Assembly (NCBI GenBank): GCA_025093555.1 | Contig: JAIWNF010000011.1 | Location: forward strand, 849,822-913,821 | Length of the DNA stretch: 64,000 nt | Origin: Circinella umbellata | Taxonomy: Eukaryota > Mucoromycota > Mucoromycetes > Mucorales > Lichtheimiaceae | Direction of reading: 5' to 3' | In this document: piece after piece, positions 1 to 14,469 of the stretch | Layout of the letters: every line of letters begins with the position of its first letter | Position numbering within the stretch: the first letter of the stretch is position 1 | Notes under the pieces: generated by a model | What the model was told of the DNA's origin: nothing | Database searches by the model: none | What the model saw: the letters and a program-made list of their open reading frames with translations, nothing else | Program-made: the position numbers and the translations under genes

Positions 1-112
1 TTTGAAACAAAAATTACAGTTAAACTAGCTAGAGTGTTATTTTTTTTTTAGAATGTAGAGAGTATCATTGTTGTTTATCTATATACAAGAGGCATATATT
101 TGTTTTTTATAT

Positions 113-2905
<2,793 letters not shown>

Positions 2906-4305
2906 ATGCCATTCGGATAGGTAACAGACTTTAGACTTGTACTGTTTATAGAAATAATAATTATCTTTTTCACTCATTGTGTAAAAAAAACTTAGATCAT
3001 TGTAGGTCCATCAGGATCTGGTAAAACAACTTATTGTTAAGGTACTTACCAATACTTGACAGTCTTTGGCACGTCTGTCTCTTTTCAAATATTATATATA
3101 CAGATCTCAGAAGGTTGTTTATTTTTTTTACTTAATTATTATTTATACATTAAAATAGAAAGTAGCAATTGTTAATCTTGACCCAGCAAACGGTACTATA
3201 CCCTATCCATCTCAAATTGACTATTGCTGATCTTATTACTTTGGATGATACAATGAGCTGATTGAGTCTTGGACCTAACGGTGGTATTATGTTCTATGTT
3301 GAATACTTGCTGGAAAATCTTGATTGGTTAACGGAAAGACTCGAGAAACTTCAAGGTATATTTGATTTATAAAAAAAAAATGACCACATATTTTACAACA
3401 TGCTGTCATAATAATATGATTCTAGGTGACAGGATAAAAAGTCAACATGAACTGATCTAATTTTCTTTTTCCTGTCTATATCATGTTCAATAGATCATTA
3501 TATATTGTCTGATTTTCCAGGTCAAGTTGAATTATTTACACATCACGCTGCAGTTAAAGATATTCTTGGCAAGTTGGGAAAGATGGATTATAGGTTAAAT
3601 GAGATAATGACTATTATTATTGAATTTGGGTGTATGGAAAATGAAGGGAAGAGAGAAAAATACTGATATTACCATATATATATATGGCTTGTAGCAGTAC
3701 ATTTGGTGGATGCATATTATTGTATAGATCCATCTAAATTCATTTCATTGTTATTATTATCACTCAAAACCATTATTTAACTCGAATTACCTCATGTCAA
3801 TGTTCTTTCAAAAATTGGTCTCTTTGAATCCTATGGCAAACTACACAAGTTTTCTTGGATGGGTTGGATTTTTTTTATATAAAAACATAATAATGATGAA
3901 GGGAATAGTAAATAAGGAAAACGAGTCATGTGTCAATTCTTAACGTCTTTTTTTTTTATGCTCTTATCACTTTAGGGTTTAATTTGGGCTTTTACACGGA
4001 TGTGATGGATATTTCTTATCTATTGGATTCTTCAAACGAAGATGCATTTGTATCTAAATTTAAATAACTGAATGAAGCATTGTGTGAGTCAAGTGAAGAT
4101 TTTTCACTTGTTGGATTCTATACTTTGTGTGTTGAAGATAAAGATTCAATGAGAAGTCATTGACAAGGCAGGTGGATTTGTATTTGGGGGACTGACAGAA
4201 GGAAATAAATCTATTATGTTATCTGGAATGAAATCTGGTTATCATGAAGATGTAAGAGATAATCAAGAGAGATGGATGGAAGTACCTGATAACACTATAA
4301 TGTAA
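2906..4305 (+). pseudogene. GPN2: dead GPN2-type GPN-loop GTPase
   Basis: GPN2 is a cytosolic GPN-loop GTPase that helps assemble and import RNA polymerase II. The start MPFG at 2906 is followed by TAG where the family has Gln, then a GT donor. After an acceptor at 2994-2995 comes the P-loop GPSGSGKTTYC, then TAA. Further pieces follow in order: VAIVNLDPAN (~3170), LITLDD preceded by a 1-nt insertion, TGA inside a segment ending LGPNGGIMFYVEYLLENLDW, GQVELFTHH (~3521), DPSKFIS (~3728), FNLGFYTDVMD (~3975), and the tail VPDNTIM plus stop at 4305. The GPN loop itself (LGPNGG) is intact. There are at least five in-frame stops and one frameshift, so this is a pseudogene that still has intron positions. 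That means it arose by segmental duplication, not retroposition. Because the family is essential in yeast, I infer a working copy elsewhere in the genome. Confidence 0.85.
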
Positions 4306-5010
4306 TGTAATAAAAAAAATAAAAAAAAAAAGTAAGAGCAAAATTCAAATGTAGACAGATTCAAACAAAAAAAAATTCAAAATTCATTCATTTTATGATG
4401 TTTTCTTACGTCATAAACATAATTGTAAATATAATAAATATCAAATGGTTCTTCTTTCCACCTTCTACCATGTATTGTGTATCAATTTTTTATATATCTT
4501 AGAATGTTTGTGCTATTTAATAATCCAAACATGTAGCACAGGAAATTAAAAATCATCAACAACAGCTTTATACTTTTTGTAAATACAGAGTAACAGCAGT
4601 TTCAGTATATAGGCGGATACATTACCAAAGCATTTACGTATGGGCAATTTCTCGAGAATCATAAACGTGAGAAAGGGGTGATATAATGCTTAATAAGAAG
4701 CAAAACTGTGTCTTGTATCAAGATAATATTGTACGAGGATAGTATAAAGGTTAATAAAATAATCAAACATGTACGAGAAATACCATCGAACATCACCATG
4801 ACAACATGGAGAATTATCTATCTGTTTTATTGCTCAAACATGTTGCGCTTGGTCACTAGGGCAAATACACGTTTGCTGTCCCGTTCAGTATATATGTGGT
4901 ACAGGGCAATGATCTGTTAGATATATTTTTCTTCCTTTTTTTTTTTGCAGCAAATGTGACACAATAAGCGGCTTTTTCTATCTACCTTTTTCTTTTCATT
5001 TCTTTATTCC
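4306..5010. other. intergenic, no gene seen
   Basis: AT-rich DNA between the dead GPN2 gene and the next start. A pyrimidine-rich stretch just before 5011 is probably the promoter or 5' leader of the downstream gene. Nothing else is recognised. Confidence 0.4.
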
Positions 5011-6364
5011 ATGGAAGAAGAGAAGGTTGCGTCTTGGCTCTCTGAACTGTTACAAAAAAAGCAAGAAGAAGAGTCATGGCGTGATCTTTGTACAGCTTTA
5101 TTAATGACACATGAAGAATACGTCGATACTCTGACGATGGCGACAACGATGGCAAACAATGACAACAACAGGAATTATAATGAGCAACTTGATGAATTAC
5201 GCGATCAAATCTCAATAACTGATCCTAATATAATGGGACCTATTGATCGCCCTTTTTATTTAGGAATGGCACGTACGATTACATATTGTTTTGAGCATAA
5301 CAAACTACCACCCAATCTCGTTAGTAATCCTATAAACCTTCTTACTGTCACAAACAAAGAAAGGTAAATATTACAGTGTTCTTTTACAAACAAAAAAAAA
5401 AAGGGGGAAAGGGGACTGGTAGACTGGTATGTGTATTTAGCGGTTTCCATAAATACTGAATTTATCTTTCAAGGTTAAATATGATGCAAGAACGGTTGAA
5501 TAATATTGAACATTCCAAAGATGGCCTCGAACAGTTTCTTTTTAACGTAGGATGTATTTCTGTATACACCGTATTAAATGTATAGCAACACATATTTAAA
5601 GTAATTTTATTTTGTTTATCAGATTCTTGCTCGAGAAGATTGGAGAATTTTCCTACATATTCGAACAACTACAGGAGGAAACGTATTTAACGCAATGCCA
5701 CCTAGTTTATCTGAATGTATTGAAGCATTCGCACAGGTATATGAAAAACCAAATGCTAAACCTCGCCGTCATGGGCAGCCATATCAATTATCAGTAGGGG
5801 CAAAAGCCTTAAGTAAACATTGGCATCGGGATCGTGAAGAACTATTTTGGGGAATATGTACAGGAAGTAAAGTATAAAGTATACCATTTTTTTTTCTTCT
5901 TTATTCCAATTTATGAGAATTTTTACAACTTAGCTGAAGAACCAGGAGTCGTTTTTTTTTTTGCATGAAAAGAAAAAGAAGATTTACTAATTCGTTCTTC
6001 TCTTATCACAATAATGTACGATTTAATAGCGGAAAAAAAGAAAAATGAACATGCAAATCAGATATTGATCAAAATATTGAATGATCCAGTGTGGATTAAT
6101 CTACATTCTTTACCAGTATGTTTTTTTTAAATTTCTTTTTTGAAGAGGAGAAAATCTGGTGGTCAACGAAATAAGATATCATTTTAACCTGGCAGAACTA
6201 TCTATTGGTATTAATTTTAGCATGATCGAATTGTATATGAAATTCGTCAAAGTCAAGGTTATGGTGTTCGATGGACAGTGGATGAAAAAGGAGCTTCCTG
6301 GTATTTTCGAGGATTTTTGGAACCACAAATGGAGGATGGACATGCATCAAAATGGGTTCATTAA
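5011..6364 (+). CDS. unrecognised conserved-looking protein, 5 exons
   Basis: Not recognised. Exons 5011-5363, 5474-5546, 5623-5866, 6030-6115 and 6221-6364 splice with GT-AG ends and matching phases (2, 0, 1, 0) into 299 aa. The intron before exon 4 has a good branch-like TTACTAATTC near 5985, which supports the model. The protein begins with an acidic, helical N-terminus (MEEEKVASWLSELLQKK). It then has a PFYLGMARTITYCFEH segment (~residue 76) and ends in a compact, aromatic-rich block containing RWTVDEKG and WYFRGFLEPQMEDGH. That block looks like a conserved domain rather than random sequence. No signal peptide or membrane segment is visible, so a soluble protein is likely. The third donor (A|GTAAAG) is the least certain junction. 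No function is assigned. Confidence 0.75.
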
Positions 6365-6753
6365 GAAATTTAAAGCTATAGTAATTAGCTTTTGGTGGTT
6401 TTATAATCAGCAGGGAGACCAAGAAAACTTCATCCAACTTTGTTAATAAGCTCTAACCGCGGGTCATTCTATATCTTATGTTCTGTATGAAATAAACATT
6501 ACTTTTTTTTGCGCCGTCAAATTGTAGCTGCCTTTTCCTGATCAGACTCTGTTACAGACTTTCTGTGGGGAAAGAAAAAATAATTTAAGATTCGAATGTT
6601 TCAGGAACAATATAAAATAAGTGCACTTTTAAAAATAACCGTACTTTTTTTTTGCTATTTATACAGTGACGTTCTTTAAAAAGTCCACCCAACTTACACA
6701 AAAGTACCTTACCTGTATCTGTCTCTTTGCTAAAAAAAATATTACGTCGTGTA
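6365..6753. other. 3' flank, no gene seen
   Basis: AT-rich sequence with T runs between the unnamed 5-exon gene and the left inverted repeat at 6754. It presumably contains that gene's 3' UTR (AATAAA at about 6490). Nothing else is recognised. Confidence 0.4.
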
Positions 6754-7078
6754 ACTGAGTGTTTGAGAGGGTCCGTGCTTTTCTTCGGAGTCGGCTGTGA
6801 AACAATGGGTAAGGTTGAGGAGTAAAAAGTTACAACTTTTGATCACCATGGCAAAAAAAAAAAGTACATGTTTACCCTTTTCTTTAAATCACTTTCTTTT
6901 TCAAGTTTTACTATGACATAATTTATACTTTACATAGTAATACTATCACTTGACTCAATTTTGAAAACCAGTTCATGTTGCTGAAATTCAAATATTGTAA
7001 ACGGTCACGGTAAAAAAAGTTATAAAAAGGGTGTATTTTGGATCAATTTTTTTTTCTTTTTTTCTTTTTTTTTCTTCG

Positions 7079-7181
7079 CTGGGTGGGGAGGTGGAAGGTG
7101 GAAGGTGGGAGGTGGAGAGGTGGAGAGGTGGGTGAGGAGGTGGGGAGGGGGTGGGAGAGGAGGAGTGGGTGGGGGGCGGAT
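7079..7181 (+). repeat. purine-rich GGTGGAGA-type G tract
   Basis: Roughly 100 bases of almost pure G/A with some T on the plus strand, made of irregular GGTGGA and GGGAGG units ending in a run of six G. The C-rich complement lies on the minus strand. Many runs of two to five G with short loops make it a candidate G-quadruplex or triplex former. Confidence 0.8.
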
Positions 7182-7594
7182 ATAACCTTTCCTACTCCTC
7201 GTACTCCTACTCCTACTATTCAATAAGAAAATGATAAAAAATAAAAAAATAAAAATGCATTATTCGTATTATAGTGATAATAATAAAAATAATTTATTTT
7301 TGTCCAAAATTTTATACAAAGTGCTACTCTTTTTTTTTAAAAAAAAAGCATTCCTATTACTGTGGTAATATGCACGTCGTTATGGAAATACAACTAAACT
7401 TGTCTGAAAAGTAATATTTTCCTGTATGTAGCATATGAGTTAAGATAAAAGGTATTAACCACTGCGTTACATTCATGTAACAGTGGGTGATGTAATCTGC
7501 ATAATTAATTTGATTTCTTTTTTTCATGCTTGTTCTAATGGGTAATACGTCTCCTGTACCAACCGATAATTGTAATACGTTGTCAGGATTGATA

Positions 7595-8403
7595 CAGTAA
7601 GTATTCGCTAAACCGGTACTCGTTAAACCGGTATTTCGCTAAACCGGTAGTATCTCTTAAATATTTTTTATATACTTAGTAAAATACCGGTGATTCGCTA
7701 AACCGGTATCCGGTGAGCTTTCTTAAATATTTACCGGGTTTATAATAGTATTATTCTATCTTATATCATATAATATCAATCTTTTATTAGTAACATTATT
7801 GACACGACCTTCCTTTAACGTCATCTAAGATCTTCCCTTTTTTTTCAGTTGGCTACTTTGTTTCCATAGAAATTGAAAATACACAAATCATTCTAGCCGT
7901 CAAAAGAAACCTTCTCAACACCTTGTTGATAACAGTGTCTCTTTTCACCAACTTCACACAGATGCTTTTTCTTCTTTCTTATCTGGGTATGTATGTATTT
8001 TTTTTTCAACTTTGTCACGTACTTGTTTATTACCATTGAGTACTGTATGTAATTATGTTGTTGATACAATTCATTTTTACTCATTTATTCAATCGCTAAC
8101 CATGGTCCATATTTTGAACACACTTTGTTGTACATTCACTATTAATCCTGTCTCTGGTTAACTATCACTATTCGATGAATACTGTACACTAATATCATTT
8201 TTATCACCAAAATATTAGCTCATAATGGCATAGATACATTATATCAGCTATCATTTTTTTCATCTTATCCGTACAGCTTAGTTGTTTTTTCAGTATATTC
8301 TACATATTAGTACCAGCTGCGTTTCAATTCGTTAAACCGGTAATTCGCTAAACCGGTACAAACCCTCACATATATTGAGTACCGGTTTAACGAATACTTA
8401 CTG
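7595..8403 (+). mobile_element. pogo/mariner-type MITE, copy 1 (809 bp)
   Basis: Ends read CAGTAAGTATTCG at the left and CGAATACTTACTG at the right, each next to a TA duplication. Subterminal sequence at both ends repeats a TTCGCTAAACCGGTA-like unit several times, a layout typical of transposase-binding sites. No intact ORF is present. The CAGT terminus and TA target place it with the Tc1/mariner/pogo superfamily by established convention. Copies 2 and 3 lie at 9976 and 25496. Confidence 0.85.
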
Positions 8404-8639
8404 TATTTTTGGATCAAATTAAAAAAAATACATTTCGAATTATATGGTCTCGGTCTTCTGGTAATGCAACAACAATATGTCTTTTTTTTTTTTTGGTTCT
8501 TCAGTTGATGGAAGTGTAGTTATATCGTTCTTTTGAGGGTTCCTTTTACTCGTTTTATGAAATATTGTAACCGATGGTTGACTTGTTTTTATTTATACGT
8601 ATCTTCTATGTAGAAGTTCCCACAAAACTTACTGTGCTA

Positions 8640-9380
8640 TTAAATGTTTACTTGGAAGTCTACAATATTTTGAATTGAGATAGTAAGGTTGTCGAATCTG
8701 CAGGTAACTATTGTGTTACAAAAAATAATTATGAGCGTGTTTTGTCATGGGGTTCAAAATGAAGAAATTTTACATTTGGGGATGAAAGTTCTCCATGGCA
8801 ATATACTGATCGATGAATTGAAATTATTAAACTCTTTAGTCCAAATTTTCAAATTCTTAAATCGTTGGTCGGGGCATAATAATCAAGGATTATCACACTG
8901 TTGTTTCTTCATGTAATATGGACAAAACGTAATTACTTGTGGGTCCTTGTCATCGTAATTGGAATTATCTATATGTATCATAATTGTATCCGTATATTTC
9001 TGCTATTTTTTCTTCTTGTTCTCCAGTTCTTGTATGGTACGTATACATATGATATAATATCCAAGATATGTATTATATGGTAGTTCGATGGGATCGGGAT
9101 AAGGATTATCGATTTTTATTTCAACTTGTGTTTGACCTGGTAATATTGATAAAGTTTCTTGATGGTCTTATGGTTGATACAGTGTTGGATATGGATAAAA
9201 ATGTAATTCTCGGGAATTTGTACGAGATGTTTCGCCTGTCAGGTATTATTTGGTTTCGTTTGCTTTCAAAGATAATGTTTCCCCAGTATAGATATGGTAA
9301 CATCATGCTTCATTTGGTGCGATCCGTTCTTTACAGTAGTAATGGATATTTCGTTCGATCATCTTTTGAATAAAACTCAC
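8640..9380 (+). pseudogene. possible dead RCC1-repeat gene
   Basis: One frame reads YERVLSWGSK, a stop, then RNFTFGDESSPWQYTDR, a stop, then IEIIKLFSP. This resembles the SWGSN...LGHGDE...R(I/V) layout of RCC1 beta-propeller repeats. The stops sit where CGA (Arg) would fit. Downstream sequence stays weakly coding-like but is broken many times. The assignment is tentative because only one repeat is legible. Confidence 0.3.
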
Positions 9381-9975
9381 CCTATATTTTTTTTTCATTA
9401 CCTTCTCTTTCCCTTCACGCACATAGAATCCATTGCTTGTTTGAAAAAAACAAGTTCTACCTTATTCTTTCCTTTTTCGATAATAAAAATACACAAAGCA
9501 TTCAATTCAATCTGACAAAGAATGCAAAACCGTATCAATAGCTGATTTAGATTGTCTTTTTTTTTTTGTAAGATATGTCTATGTATTATGTGAAAAAGAC
9601 GGGAAAACCCGAGTAAGTTAAATTGTACATCAATAATGAGCACAATGAACGCTAATCTAAACTATCATAGAGGCACCATTACAAAAAAAAAAAAAGGAAA
9701 AAACCAAAGAACAATCGTGCAGCAATGTAATTCTATATTTGCTTTTCAACTCACCAAGCAAAACTATTTTTAAAAGTGAACAAAAAAGACTTTACTCTTG
9801 CAACAAACTATAATATGTTATCTAGGTCAAATATTATTAATAGAACAACATACATAATCAAAGAAACACATGGATGATGAAAGGACGAAAGAATTGAACC
9901 AGGTACAATAACTAAGATAAAACTAAGGAACTTCCAAGTAGCGTTGTTATGGTCAATATATTATTATTATTATTA

Positions 9976-10703
9976 CAGTGAGTATTGGTTAACCGGTACT
10001 CGTTAAACCGGTATCCGGTGAGCTTTCTTAAATATTTACCGGGTTTGATTTATATAATATAATTTTAGTCTTTTTATTAGTAAAATCATTGATACATCCT
10101 TCCTTTAACGTCATCTTAGCTCTCCCTTCGTTTTCCATTGGCTACTTTGTTTCCATAGCAATTAAAAATACACAAATCATTATTGCCGTCAAGAGAAACC
10201 TTCTCAACATCTTGTTGATAACAGTGTCTCTTTTTTGCCAACTTCGCACAGATGCTTTTTTCTTCTTCCTCATCTGCGTACGTATGTACTGCTTTTCAAC
10301 TCTGTCATGTACTTGTTCATTACCATTGAATACTGTATGTAATTAGGTTGTTGCTACAATCCATTTTTACTCATTTATTCAACCGCTGACCAGAATCCAT
10401 ATTTTAAACACACTTTGTTGTAAATATATTATTAATCCAGTCTCTGGTTAACTATCACTATGTGATGAAGAAACCATTATCATTATTATCACTAAAACAT
10501 TAGCTCATAGTAGCAAAGCTCCATTAAGCAGTTAGCTACATTATATCAACTATCATTTTTTATCTTAACCGTACAGCTTTATTATTTTTCCAGTATATTC
10601 TACATATTAGTACCAGCCGCGTTTCAATTCGCTAAACCGGTAATTCGCTAAACCGGTGCAAATACTCACATATATTGAGTACCAGTTTAACGAATACTCA
10701 CTG
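9976..10703 (+). mobile_element. pogo/mariner-type MITE, copy 2 (728 bp)
   Basis: Starts CAGTGAGTATTGG and ends CGAATACTCACTG between TA dinucleotides (9974-9975 and 10704-10705). It shares its length, subterminal AAACCGGTA units and interior with copy 1. A reading frame of about 80 codons in its left half (10089-10346) is related to frames in the other two copies but has no recognised function. Confidence 0.85.
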
Positions 10704-11930
10704 TATTATTATCGATAAGGTATATACATAAACTCTTTTGGACAATCGAATCTATATTGCTGGATGTTCTCATGAATGTTGTTATAGATGGAAGTAATGG
10801 TTTCGATTTCTCATACGTACGTAATCATGCTAATATAAAATCCTCGACCAGTATACCAGATATATTTTCCATCCAATAACATACTCAATCCCTGTTATAT
10901 ATTTCTCTCTCTCTTTTTGTCGTTTATATTATAAATAGTACAGTGTATTTGGGGCTGTTCAGAAATTATATATCAAAATATTATTTAATGTAGCGGTGTT
11001 GTCCATTCTTATCTGACAGAATACAGTGTTCTGCTGATTAATGATCTAAAATAAATGTATTTATACATAAACCTAGTATTCTTTACATATCAGATTGGAT
11101 CCAGACGGGTGGATGATGATGTAAGCATCTTTTGGTAGATATACAGTTGAAGTAGAAAGAAGAGTCATTATATACTAATAAATCAAGCAAAATAAATAGA
11201 AGTAACCAGTAATCAATTTTTAGTTTAGAAAGTAAGAATTGTCACAGTAACTGATTTCTTTTTTTGTATGTAATTATTGCATAGAAACACCGTCAAAAAT
11301 CAATACGTATCACACTTAAATTGTTTGACCAGAGAGAGAAAAAACAACGCTATCAATGAACAATGGTACGTAATTGAAGAAAAAGTACACCATAACTTTT
11401 ATAATTTCTCAATTGATATCAAAATAATAAGACTGATAATAATGGCTTGTTTATCCATTGAAGAGAAGATAATGGATGATAAAATAAAATAGAGAAAAGT
11501 GTTGTGAACTCGGAACTCGGGAAATTGTGTGAACTAAAGATCTTTTTGAAAACTAAAATCGAAGAGCTATTTATAACTAAAAATATAAGTGAAGGGAATT
11601 CACATAATGATAGAATTGTTATTAAGTAAAATAAATGAAGAAACAATTTGTTGTTATTCTTTGATGAAATAATTTCATTCAGTGAGAAAATCTTCAATGA
11701 ATATAATATAAAAGGAAATATTGGCTGATTAAAAAATTGGGCGTACGTAACAACATATGTTCGTATATGTATATGTAGCTTATGCTTGCAAAAATGTCAA
11801 AAACAATAACATATTATTGCGGTTATAAATGACAATGAATGCGTTGGTAACTTTTTTACTTCCTCCACTTTTTACCGATTGTTTCACAGCCGACTCCGAA
11901 GAAAGCACGGACCCTCTTAAAACACTCAGT

Positions 11931-13426
11931 TAAACTACAATATGGTATACGGAGAATAGTTGCATTAAAAAAAATAAACGGAAACGTAATATACGTAATG
12001 TTTTTTCTCTAAAGCTTTTTAATATGTATCTTTTTGGATAATGTTTTCTTTTTTTTTTATGTTGAATTGAAAAAAAAAAGCAGATGGTTCCTAGCTTATG
12101 TAGATATTGTATTATAAAGTTAATAAGGAGTTTTACTCTTTTTCACAACATCAAAACTCTAATACGTATTAACTTTATATCTTGACAATGGTTTTTATTT
12201 CTCTATACTGGTCTTTAAAATATTAAATATGATAATAATAAATGTAACGTGGTCGGGGGAGTAACGTATATCCATTTCACTCATATCGCTAGATAGACTA
12301 TATTAATGAATGTTTCAAATAAAAAAAAATTCTTAATTACACAGCAACCTGTTGGGTTATTGTTGGGAAATATTGTAAAAGGGTGTATTCACAGTATTTA
12401 TTTTATCAAAACCCTCAAGACATGATTTACACCAATCTTGGATAAATATAACACTTGATTTGCAAACAAAACAATACGTTTATTGATGACCAAAAAAATC
12501 TATGGAGTTGTTTTTAACGGAGGTAGTAAAATATCAGATAATTTTCATGTAAAAATTATTATTGCATTCCTGTCCATATTAATTCAGAGTTATTATTTGT
12601 AATGTTCTCATTCAATGAATATAATATTAAGAAAGAAAGAAAGCTATGCAAAAGGACATTTTCTTTTTTTGGAAAATCATATAATCATTAATTATCATTT
12701 TGAGAACCGTGGGAAATTGGATGACCATCCTAGCATTAATCCAAGAAAAGAAGTACTTTATCAGCGATTTTGAAAAAGAAAAGTGGGAGATCCCCTTTTT
12801 TTAAAAAACAAAAAATGCTCCTTTCTAAATAAAAAATGGATTTTGTTGGTTTTATTTCTTACATGACCCTTCTTTTTTTCAGGAGAATCGTCCATTCGTT
12901 CAAATATAAGATATGAATCTCTCTGCACTCATGTTTCATATGTATTTAAGCAAACTCATTCTATCTATTTCTATTTAGATAAATCGGGGATGCATGAAAT
13001 GTTACGTATTAGGATGATCCCCACATCTTCTAACGAAGACAACAAACAAAAACAGAAAAAGGTAGAAAATATATAAAAAGAGGGATTATGGTTAACTCTT
13101 TGGGTTATTAAATAACATATGACAAACCTTTTTTAAATCCATATGTAATTATGTATGATTGAAACCTAAAGGGTAAAAGAAAGAACTTTTTTTTAGTAAA
13201 AAAAAAAACAGGGTACAGTTTTTCAGTCATAATGAAATAATTATACTTCTTTTCACATGTAACATTTTGCTGAGTAAGATTATTCAATGCTGACATATCG
13301 CTTAATGAAATATTTCATCTTCAGTGAACAAATAATAATCTTTCCGCCTCTTTTTTTATTTATTTTGTTTTTTTATTTTTTATATTCTTTTTTTTTATTC
13401 CTTTTTATTCCTGTCAAAAAAAAGTT
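11931..13426. other. intergenic, no gene seen
   Basis: About 1.5 kb of AT-rich sequence with A/T homopolymers. No supported ORF, RNA gene or repeat family was recognised. The last ~100 bases are T-rich and precede the RIB3 start. Confidence 0.4.
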
Positions 13427-14469
13427 ATGGTAAACATGCCACAAAAGTGTGAAGAATACGAATTTAACTCGGTTGAAGATGCTCTTAAAGACTTTGGTAA
13501 GTTTATATTCTTATTCTTCATAAACCTACCCTTTTTTTGTTTTGTTTTGTTTCGTTTTGTTTCACGAGTGCGTGTTCTTTAATTGTGGGGAAAGAATGAA
13601 AAAGTATAATGTAATTTTTTAAGTTGACATTATCCTTTATTATTCTTATTATCTAGCTGAAAACAAGTTTGTTATTGTCATGGACAATGAAGACCGAGAA
13701 AATGAAGGTGATTTAATTATTGCAGGTCAATCAATTACAACTGAACAAATGGCATTCTTAATTCGCTATTCCAGGTAAAAAGAAATAAACGAAAGAAAAA
13801 AGAGGGAGAAGGAGGAGGAGAAATAATATGTCGTGTGTGTACATGCTTATATCAATTTTGATAAACAATAATATGATTAACATGTCAAAAACTCACGTGC
13901 TATGGGTTGTGTGTGGGAAGAAGGGATGACAAGGTTTTAAACGTTGAATGAAGAAGAGTAGGGATAATTGATCTCATTACTGTTTCGAATATGTGTTATA
14001 TAGTGGATATATTTGTGTACCAATGAAAGCAGATCGTTTGGAAGAACTTCAATTACCTTTGATGGTAGAAAGAAACAGTGAACTTATGAAGACAGCATAT
14101 ACAGTTTCGTGTGATTATATTCATGGTACCACTACAGGTATTTCCGCTCACGATCGTGCCATGACTGCTCGTAAATTAGCAGATCCAACCAGTAAACCTG
14201 AAGATTTCTCTCGTCCTGGTCACATTTTACCATTACGCGCTGTTGCTAATGGTGTTTTGGATCGATTTGGACATACAGAAGCTGGTGTTGATTTATGTAA
14301 ATTAGCAGGTGTTCCACAAGTTGCTTGTATTGGTGAATTACTTAAAGAAGATGATCCACAAGGAGGAATGGCTCGTCGTGATGATTGTTTTGCATTTGGT
14401 AAAAAACATGGTATCAAAATGATTACTATTAAGGATTTAATTGCCTATAGACAACGTGTGGGTCTGTAA
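13427..14469 (+). CDS. RIB3: 3,4-dihydroxy-2-butanone 4-phosphate synthase, 3 exons
   Basis: Converts ribulose 5-phosphate to DHBP and formate, supplying the four-carbon unit of riboflavin. Exons 13427-13496, 13657-13774 and 14004-14469 join in phase (1, then 2) to 217 aa, the usual single-domain fungal length. Visible motifs include the acidic loop [11 protein letters not shown] near residue 35-45 that holds the Mg and substrate ligands. Others are GYICVPMK, the substrate loop [11 protein letters not shown], and the catalytic [14 protein letters not shown]. The C-terminal [18 protein letters not shown] is also typical. There is no GTP cyclohydrolase II domain, so it is the separate fungal enzyme rather than the bacterial RibBA fusion. 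Start ATG follows a T-rich leader. No defects are seen. Confidence 0.95.

Larger units (their letters stand above)
6754..11930. mobile_element. 5.2-kb block bounded by ~80-bp inverted repeats
   Basis: The left arm (6754-6837) starts ACTGAGTGTTTGAGAGGG. The right arm (11851-11930) is its reverse complement, ending CCCTCTTAAAACACTCAGT. A long matching core reads GGTCCGTGCTT, then CTTCGGAGTCGGCTGTGAAA. TA dinucleotides flank both ends (6752-6753 and 11931-11932), as expected for Tc1/mariner-like insertion. No transposase is visible inside. The interior carries a G-rich tract, two nested MITEs and decayed coding debris. Either this is one old composite element or two solo inverted copies of a short MITE; I cannot decide between them. 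Confidence 0.6.
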
